The position numbers and the translations under genes were made by a program. A DNA stretch of 64,000 bases from an uncultured Prevotella sp. (lineage in GTDB: Bacteria; Bacteroidota; Bacteroidia; Bacteroidales; Bacteroidaceae): positions 30,729-94,728 of the forward strand of contig CAMHLV010000005.1 of assembly GCA_946186115.1 (NCBI GenBank). Direction: 5' to 3'. Positions 58,024-64,000 of this stretch are shown here, piece by piece; the first letter of the stretch is position 1, and each line of letters opens with the position of its first letter. Below the pieces are notes generated by a model, which had not been told where the DNA came from, searched no databases, and saw only the letters and a program-made list of their open reading frames with translations.

Positions 58024-59338
58024 GGCTGACTTTGACGCAAGCGTCATACTCGTCAAGTTTCTTCAGATAGTATTCGCGGAAATCGCGCCAGTGATAATAA
58101 GGGGCTATGTCTGTCTGTATAGGCAACATAGCCTCTGCTTCGTTCAGCAAGACCTTGAAGATAACATCACGGTCTGTAGGGCCGGAGCGGTAGAATACCA
58201 GTTGAATATTCGAAGCCATGGGAAACACCAGACAAGCCCACCAGCCATTCTCCTCCAAGTCCTCAAGATTATCAGTTTGCAAGTCAAAACCATTGATACC
58301 CAACAGACAAGTCAGTGGCAACACGACAGTTTCATGGCCATAGCGCAGTTGAACTGTAGTATTTGGCAACTGCAGACAACTGTCAGCATCCTGAATTATC
58401 TGGCGCAGCAGGTAGCGCTGTGAATAGTGACGATAGCCACCATTGTGAGGCGACGGTCCATAAACTAAATACCACCACGCATTCTCACGCTGCCAGAATT
58501 GGTGAATCTCCTCGAACGAGAACAAATCTATCATTGTGGAGCTGTCATCCATATGTGTGTTCTGCTGTATCAAGGCAGTCTTGAGAAGATAGTAATTAAG
58601 CCATTCTTCATCTACCACCTTCCTCACACTGTCAGGATGGATGAACAATTTCTCCATCAGACGAGGATTCCGAATTCGCGAACTACAATAGTTATCGTAA
58701 GCCTTAGTAGCCTCAGCAGTCATTAAACTGTCACGAAACTTACGGTCTTGATGATTCATGTAGAACATAGTGCGATTAGAAGCATCCATCGTAATATTCA
58801 ACTTTGGATTGATGCTCTTCATCTCTTGAAGGGCAGAGCCCATAGAGAGTATGCAATGGGTTACCGTAGTGCTCTTAGCATCGATACTGGCATTGCCACG
58901 GAACACTTCAGGGAAACGCTTCATCATTCTACGCGCTATATTACGGTGCTGCAGCTTGCCAAGTCCACTGAGATCTCCCCAACGGCCTTCAGAGTCGCTA
59001 ATGATAAGCTGGAGTTCTTGAAGAGTCTCCTTACCAGTCTGGGTGAGTTCGCCCATGCTATCGGCACTGCATAACATACGGAATGGGATGTCATATCCCT
59101 TACGGTTATTGAGATATCGTGAGCCATGACAACCGTAATGGGAAATATAGAAAGGACGCTTCCCCGCAGGAGGAGGTGTCATATAGGGCTTCACGCTGTC
59201 GGGATAGATACAGTAGTTGCTGGCAGAGAAATTACGGTTTTGATTGATAAATTCAAAAGCCGACTGTGCCCAAGTACTTACAGACAATAATGTCATAAGT
59301 ACTGCCGCCAATATGATTCTCATCTTAATCCCGTTCAT
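58004..59338 (-). CDS. Histidine-phosphatase-family protein with altered RHG motif (CHG)
   Basis: FYISHYGCHGSRY where the tandem paralog has FYISHYGRHGSRY. Confidence 0.85.
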   Translation of the reverse strand: MNGIKMRIILAAVLMTLLSVSTWAQSAFEFINQNRNFSASNYCIYPDSVKPYMTPPPAGKRPFYISHYGCHGSRYLNNRKGYDIPFRMLCSADSMGELTQTGKETLQELQLIISDSEGRWGDLSGLGKLQHRNIARRMMKRFPEVFRGNASIDAKSTTVTHCILSMGSALQEMKSINPKLNITMDASNRTMFYMNHQDRKFRDSLMTAEATKAYDNYCSSRIRNPRLMEKLFIHPDSVRKVVDEEWLNYYLLKTALIQQNTHMDDSSTMIDLFSFEEIHQFWQRENAWWYLVYGPSPHNGGYRHYSQRYLLRQIIQDADSCLQLPNTTVQLRYGHETVVLPLTCLLGINGFDLQTDNLEDLEENGWWACLVFPMASNIQLVFYRSGPTDRDVIFKVLLNEAEAMLPIQTDIAPYYHWRDFREYYLKKLDEYDACVKVSPNPALL

Positions 59339-60614
59339 ACTTATCCAGTTTTTTCAAAAAATAGTCACGGAAATCACTCCACCGATAATATGGAGGATTA
59401 GAAGTCTTCAATGGCAGTGTTGCCTCATTCTCATTCAGTAACACCTTAAAAACTACATCAGTGTCATATGGGTCACTTCTATAGAAAACAAACTGAATGT
59501 TTGCTCCCATAGGGAAAATCTTGTAATTAGCCCATCCCTTTTTGTCAACCGACTCAAGGTCACTGGTGGCCAGGCCATAGCCGTTCAGATCAAGCAGGCA
59601 TACCAATGGCAGTATGACTGTCTCGTGACCATAACGCAGATGCACACTACTGCGAGGCTGGCGAATACAGCTATCGGCCTGCTCGATGATCTTCCGCAAC
59701 AGGTTGCGTTGTGAATATGGTTGCAGGCCACCATTTAGGGTACATCCCCCAAAGGCTATATACCACCAAGCGTTTTCTTTTTTCCAGTTACGATATATCT
59801 CATCATCAGTAAACAAGTCATATAGGGTGATACTATTACTGATGGCGGTACTCTGGATGTTGCTGGCCACCTTAAACAAGTAGTAATTCAACTTGCCACT
59901 ATCAACATGTTGACGGATGTATGCAGAATCGTTGAAGAGTGTCAGCATAAGCCGGTTGTTGTCTTCATACTTTTTTATAAAGACATTATATGTTGCCTGT
60001 GTGGCAGAGTCTAACTTCATATCAAAAAGTTTCTTGTCCTGCTGGTTAAGATAGTACATATCACGTGAGGTGGCATTATGGTGTATCTTTACTTTGGGAC
60101 GTATAGCCGACAACTGCATCAATGCATTCTCCATAGAGAGCACACATCGGCGCACTACGGTACTTCGCGCATCGACAGTGACATTTCCATCAAAGACTTC
60201 GGGAAAGCGCTGTACCATGCGGGTAATAATATGACGGTGCTGCCTTGCCCCCAATGGAGTCAGTTCACCCCACCGTCCGAAGGCGTCCTCTCTGATTTTT
60301 CTCAGTCTTTCGAGCACGTTGCGCCCAAAAGGGGTCAACTTGTTGGCGCTATCTGCTGCTGCAAGTATAAAATAGGGAATGTCATAGGTGCTCTGCTGGT
60401 TGTGGTAGCGCGAACCGTGACGGCCATAGTGAGAGATATAAAACGGCTGCTTACCGTCGGGAGGAGGTGTGAGATGCAACTGCTTAGGGCTGGGATATGC
60501 CATGTAATTGCTGGCCGAACACCGCAGGTTATTGCTAATCTCCTCGCGTAGTGTCTGTGCCAAGAGACCCCCAACAAATAGTAACAAGGATGCAATAAGC
60601 AGTATTTTTCTCAT
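59325..60614 (-). CDS. Histidine-type acid phosphatase
   Basis: SHYGRHGSRYHN motif; signal MRKILLIASLLLFVGGLLA; tandem paralog of the preceding gene. Start reset to 60614. Confidence 0.87.
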   Translation of the reverse strand: MRKILLIASLLLFVGGLLAQTLREEISNNLRCSASNYMAYPSPKQLHLTPPPDGKQPFYISHYGRHGSRYHNQQSTYDIPYFILAAADSANKLTPFGRNVLERLRKIREDAFGRWGELTPLGARQHRHIITRMVQRFPEVFDGNVTVDARSTVVRRCVLSMENALMQLSAIRPKVKIHHNATSRDMYYLNQQDKKLFDMKLDSATQATYNVFIKKYEDNNRLMLTLFNDSAYIRQHVDSGKLNYYLFKVASNIQSTAISNSITLYDLFTDDEIYRNWKKENAWWYIAFGGCTLNGGLQPYSQRNLLRKIIEQADSCIRQPRSSVHLRYGHETVILPLVCLLDLNGYGLATSDLESVDKKGWANYKIFPMGANIQFVFYRSDPYDTDVVFKVLLNENEATLPLKTSNPPYYRWSDFRDYFLKKLDKYERD

Positions 60615-60687
60615 AATGATTATTAATTTGGCTGCAAAATTAGAAAATTTTCGTATATTTGCAAAATAATTTTCCAAAAAACGTGTC

Positions 60688-61335
60688 ATGGCAAATAAAC
60701 AACAATGGCAAGACGACTACTGGCTGCTGCTTATGCAAGTTTACCTGCGCAAGCCTGTCGGCATCAAACCGATGTATAGTCGTGAGATGGTGGAACTGAG
60801 TATGGAACTTCACATTGCACCACAGGTACTTCACGAACGCTTGGGTGACATAGCCCAGTTGCGCACACCGCGTATTGAGCGCATCTGGAACACTTATGGT
60901 CAAAACCCTCGAAGACTATCACGTGCGGTAAGCCTCTTGCGCCAGATGAAAGGGTTCAACTCGGGTGGCGAGTTCTATGAAGGTGTGGAGATGCAAGAAA
61001 CTTTCGAATGCAATTTCCGCCCTTTGGCAGAAGACGAACACCTTACCCCTGTAATGCTTATTATAATTCTCGACCTCTACTTCAGACTGACACCAATCAC
61101 AATGGTTAGTGGCACACCTGAGGTGCAGGAACTGGCACGCATGTTGCATATTCCCTCAGCGCTGGTAGTGGAGGTGATGGAGGTATTCCAGCATTGCGAT
61201 CCTTATCTTAACCGGCACGATGTCACCTTCAGTCAGTTGCTACTGCCCTGCCAGCGCACTTGGCAGAAATATGGCAACGGCGACATACGGCAATTAGCAG
61301 ATTTTGCCGAACAACTAAAGGCATACTACCAATAA
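60688..61335 (+). CDS. Conserved uncharacterised Bacteroidales protein
   Basis: Intact 215 aa ORF with its own TATATTTG -7 box; no family recognised. Confidence 0.65.
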   Translation: MANKQQWQDDYWLLLMQVYLRKPVGIKPMYSREMVELSMELHIAPQVLHERLGDIAQLRTPRIERIWNTYGQNPRRLSRAVSLLRQMKGFNSGGEFYEGVEMQETFECNFRPLAEDEHLTPVMLIIILDLYFRLTPITMVSGTPEVQELARMLHIPSALVVEVMEVFQHCDPYLNRHDVTFSQLLLPCQRTWQKYGNGDIRQLADFAEQLKAYYQ

Positions 61336-61368
61336 TTTTTCATTAACAATCTAAATACTATATCAACT

Positions 61369-63744
61369 ATGAAAAAATTATTATTTACTGGTCTTTTGGC
61401 CATCTTAACTGCAACAACTATGACTGCACAACCCAAATTACAGGCAGACAACATCGACGAGGTGCTGAAAGCCATGACACTGGAAGAGAAAGCCAAGCTA
61501 TTGGTTGGCGGTGCCAACAACTTCTTCGGAACCGGAGCAGTAGTAGGCGGCGAGGCTGACCTTGTTGCCGGTGCGGCAGGAACATCACCTGAGATTGCGC
61601 GTCTGGGCATTCCTGCTACCGTGCTCACTGACGGCCCTGCTGGTGTACGTATCGACCCCACAAGAAAAGGTACAGACAAGACGTACTATGCCACAGCATT
61701 CCCCATTGGCAGTTGTCTGGCATCAACATGGAACACAGAACTAGTGAAGAAGGTGGGCGAGGCCATAGGCAACGAAACCAAGGAATACCGCTGTGACGTA
61801 ATTCTTGGACCAGGCATGAACCTGCACCGCAATCCGCTGTGCGGCCGCAACTTCGAATACTATAGTGAGGATCCCTTGCTTACGGGAAAGATTGCTGCTG
61901 CCTATATCAATGGAGTACAAAGCCAGGGAGCCGGCGTATCAGCCAAGCATTTTGCCGTCAACTCACAGGAAACCGACCGTACAAGCGTTGATGAGCGTGT
62001 CAGCCAGCGTGCTGCCCGCGAACTCTACTTAAGAGGCTTTGAAATTGCCGTGCGCGAGAGTAATCCATGGACTATCATGGCTTCGTACAACAAAATCAAT
62101 GGCCAGTTTTCGATGGGTAACCACGACCTCCTGACAAAAATCCTGCGTGAAGACTGGGGCTACAAGGGTATTGTGATGACCGACTGGATTGGCATCCGCG
62201 AGGGCTTGCCCACCATTGCCGAGGTGCAGGCAGGCAACGACCTCATGGAGCCCGGACAGCCGGCACAGGTGGAGGAAATCATTGCTGGTGTGAAGAGTGG
62301 CAAACTCAACATGGCCGACGTAGACCGTAACGTACGCCGCATGCTGGAGTATATCGTCAAGACACCCAGCTTCAACCACTATCCGGCAACCAACAAGCCC
62401 GACTTGGAGGCTCATGCCGCCATCACCCGTCAGAGTGCTACCGAGGGCATCGTACTGCTGAAGAATAATGGCGTACTGCCCTTCAATACAGAAAACGAAA
62501 AAACGAAAGACGAAAGACGAAATACCGTCAAGACCGTAGCCCTGTTTGGCGAAAACTCTTACGACTTCCTCAGCGGCGGCACGGGCTCAGGTTGCGTCCA
62601 TCCGCCCTATGTCGTCGACATGCTTCAGGGCTTGAAGAATATCGGCATCCAGGCTTCGCCCACACTGACGGAAATCTATCGCAAGTACATCGACTATGCA
62701 CGTGTGAAATTCCAGGCTGAGCGTCACCCCGCCAAGTGGTTCCAGGTTGAGATGATGGGACAGCAGAAGTATCCTGAAATCGGACTCTCGCCTATTGCTG
62801 TTAATAAAGAGGTAGAGACTGCCGATGCTGCCATTATCACCATTGGTCGTCAGGCTGGCGAGGGCATTGACCGCGATATTGCCACCGAGTTCAACCTGAT
62901 TCCCGAGGAGCGCGCCCTCATCACTGATGTGTGCAATGCTTTCCATGCTGCCGGCAAACCCGTCATCGTCATCATTAACAGTGGCTCGGTCATCGAGACG
63001 GCATCGTGGAGCAGCTACCCTGACGCCATCCTATGCGCCTGGCAGCCGGGTGAGGAAGGCGGCAACTCGATTGCCGACATCCTGACGGGTAAGGTGAATC
63101 CCTCGGCTAAACTGACCATGACGTGGCCCATCGCTGCCACCGACCATGCTTCAACGAAGAACTTCCCCGGCAGTCTGGACAACTATTCGTTTGAACTGAT
63201 GGTGGGCAACAAGATGCCAGTACCTGGTCATACCTATACGAACCACGACGAAGACATCTACGTAGGCTACCGCTTTTTCGACACCTTTCATCGCGAGGTT
63301 GCCTATCCTTTCGGTTTCGGTCTGAGCTATACCACCTTTGACTTCAGCAAGCCTGTCGTCAAAGCAAAAGGCAACGACATCACCGTTTCCGTCACAGTCA
63401 AGAATACGGGCAGCGTCAGTGGTAAGGAGGTGGCACAGGTTTATGTCACCGCTCCGAAGGGCAACATTGAAAAGCCTGCTCAAGAGTTGAAGACCTTTGC
63501 CAAGACGCGTGAACTGCAGCCCGGCGAGAGCCAGACGCTGACCATGCACATCGAGCGCCGCGACCTCGCCTCGTTCGACGAGACTGGAAGCCAGTGGCTC
63601 GGCGAGGCAGGCAGCTACACCTTCCACATCGGCAACAGCAGCCGCAATCTGCCGCTCAGCGCTACGCTGAAACTGTCGGAGTACACGGAGAAAACCACTA
63701 ATGCCCTGGCTCCACAACAGCCGCTGAACCTGCTGAAGCAATAA
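61369..63744 (+). CDS. GH3 beta-glucosidase-like glycoside hydrolase
   Basis: Signal peptide; GPAGVRIDPTRKG, KHFAVNSQETDRT, GIVMTDWIG, C-terminal fibronectin-III-like domain. Confidence 0.93.
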   Translation: MKKLLFTGLLAILTATTMTAQPKLQADNIDEVLKAMTLEEKAKLLVGGANNFFGTGAVVGGEADLVAGAAGTSPEIARLGIPATVLTDGPAGVRIDPTRKGTDKTYYATAFPIGSCLASTWNTELVKKVGEAIGNETKEYRCDVILGPGMNLHRNPLCGRNFEYYSEDPLLTGKIAAAYINGVQSQGAGVSAKHFAVNSQETDRTSVDERVSQRAARELYLRGFEIAVRESNPWTIMASYNKINGQFSMGNHDLLTKILREDWGYKGIVMTDWIGIREGLPTIAEVQAGNDLMEPGQPAQVEEIIAGVKSGKLNMADVDRNVRRMLEYIVKTPSFNHYPATNKPDLEAHAAITRQSATEGIVLLKNNGVLPFNTENEKTKDERRNTVKTVALFGENSYDFLSGGTGSGCVHPPYVVDMLQGLKNIGIQASPTLTEIYRKYIDYARVKFQAERHPAKWFQVEMMGQQKYPEIGLSPIAVNKEVETADAAIITIGRQAGEGIDRDIATEFNLIPEERALITDVCNAFHAAGKPVIVIINSGSVIETASWSSYPDAILCAWQPGEEGGNSIADILTGKVNPSAKLTMTWPIAATDHASTKNFPGSLDNYSFELMVGNKMPVPGHTYTNHDEDIYVGYRFFDTFHREVAYPFGFGLSYTTFDFSKPVVKAKGNDITVSVTVKNTGSVSGKEVAQVYVTAPKGNIEKPAQELKTFAKTRELQPGESQTLTMHIERRDLASFDETGSQWLGEAGSYTFHIGNSSRNLPLSATLKLSEYTEKTTNALAPQQPLNLLKQ

Positions 63745-63824
63745 CAAAACGAAAACGAAAACGAAAGACGAAAACGTCAACGTCAACGAAAACTCAAAAA
63801 CTCATAAACTCAAAAACTAATCAC

Positions 63825-63859
63825 CCACGACACCCCCAATGCGGCTGTCGTGGCTTTTT
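63825..63859 (+). terminator. Rho-independent terminator after GH3
   Basis: CCACGACA (63825-63832) / TGTCGTGG (63846-63853) followed by CTTTTTC. Confidence 0.65.
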
Positions 63860-64000
63860 CGTACGTTTTGCCTCGCTCGGCTTTGCCGCTTGCCATAGCA
63901 AGAACTTTGCAATAAAAAATTGCCATCAAGGGTTTAGTAAATCGGTTTTCGTGTGTATTAAGAGTGTATGACAGATCAAAGTAAACTCGAAAAGCTGTTC

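Noticed and set aside
63968-64000. Start of a new gene (MTDQSKLEKLF...)
   Set aside because: Only 11 codons visible before the window ends; product cannot be supported.
1-64000. tRNA or rRNA genes
   Set aside because: No cloverleaf-like or rRNA-like sequence noticed by eye; a tRNAscan/Rfam run would be needed to exclude them.

Overview
The window looks chromosomal and Bacteroidales, most like Prevotella (TAnnTTTG -7 boxes, SusC/SusD pair, type III glutamine synthetase, VirE/HU module). From left to right it holds: a partial pyrG; a nitrogen block (porin-like protein, amtB, P-II, gltB, gltD) and dapF/dapL; a sulfur locus; tcdA; a CAT-fold protein; a metal-related block (TonB receptor, double-HMA Cys-rich protein, periplasmic binding protein, SusC/SusD, metzincin); glnN; a flavodiiron protein; a PfkB kinase; a small accessory region with gene remnants and a VirE/HU module; an M16 peptidase; GH13, GH78-BNR, GH140 and GH51 enzymes; topA-aroK; speA; sufE; tandem histidine phosphatases; and a GH3 enzyme. 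The main candidate system is the sulfur locus at about 11.9-18.9 kb. It encodes a Family-2-like encapsulin shell with an internal cyclic-nucleotide-binding-like domain, next to a cysteine desulfurase with a long low-complexity N-terminal extension. The same operon has a TusA-like protein, a DsrE-like protein and a MetY-like PLP enzyme. Diverging from it is a sulfur-carrier module (ThiS/MoaD-like protein with a masked C-terminus ...GGGSL, a ThiF/MoeB-like E1 and a JAMM protease), resembling the HcyS/HcyF/HcyD thiocarboxylate pathway. A second notable observation is a set of GC-rich palindromic elements sitting in frame inside several conserved genes (gltB, gltD, dapF, JAMM, tcdA, M16 peptidase, GH78). 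A third is a CACTTTG-N24-CAAAGTG dyad upstream of both gltB and glnN. All functional statements come from reading the sequence; no searches were run.
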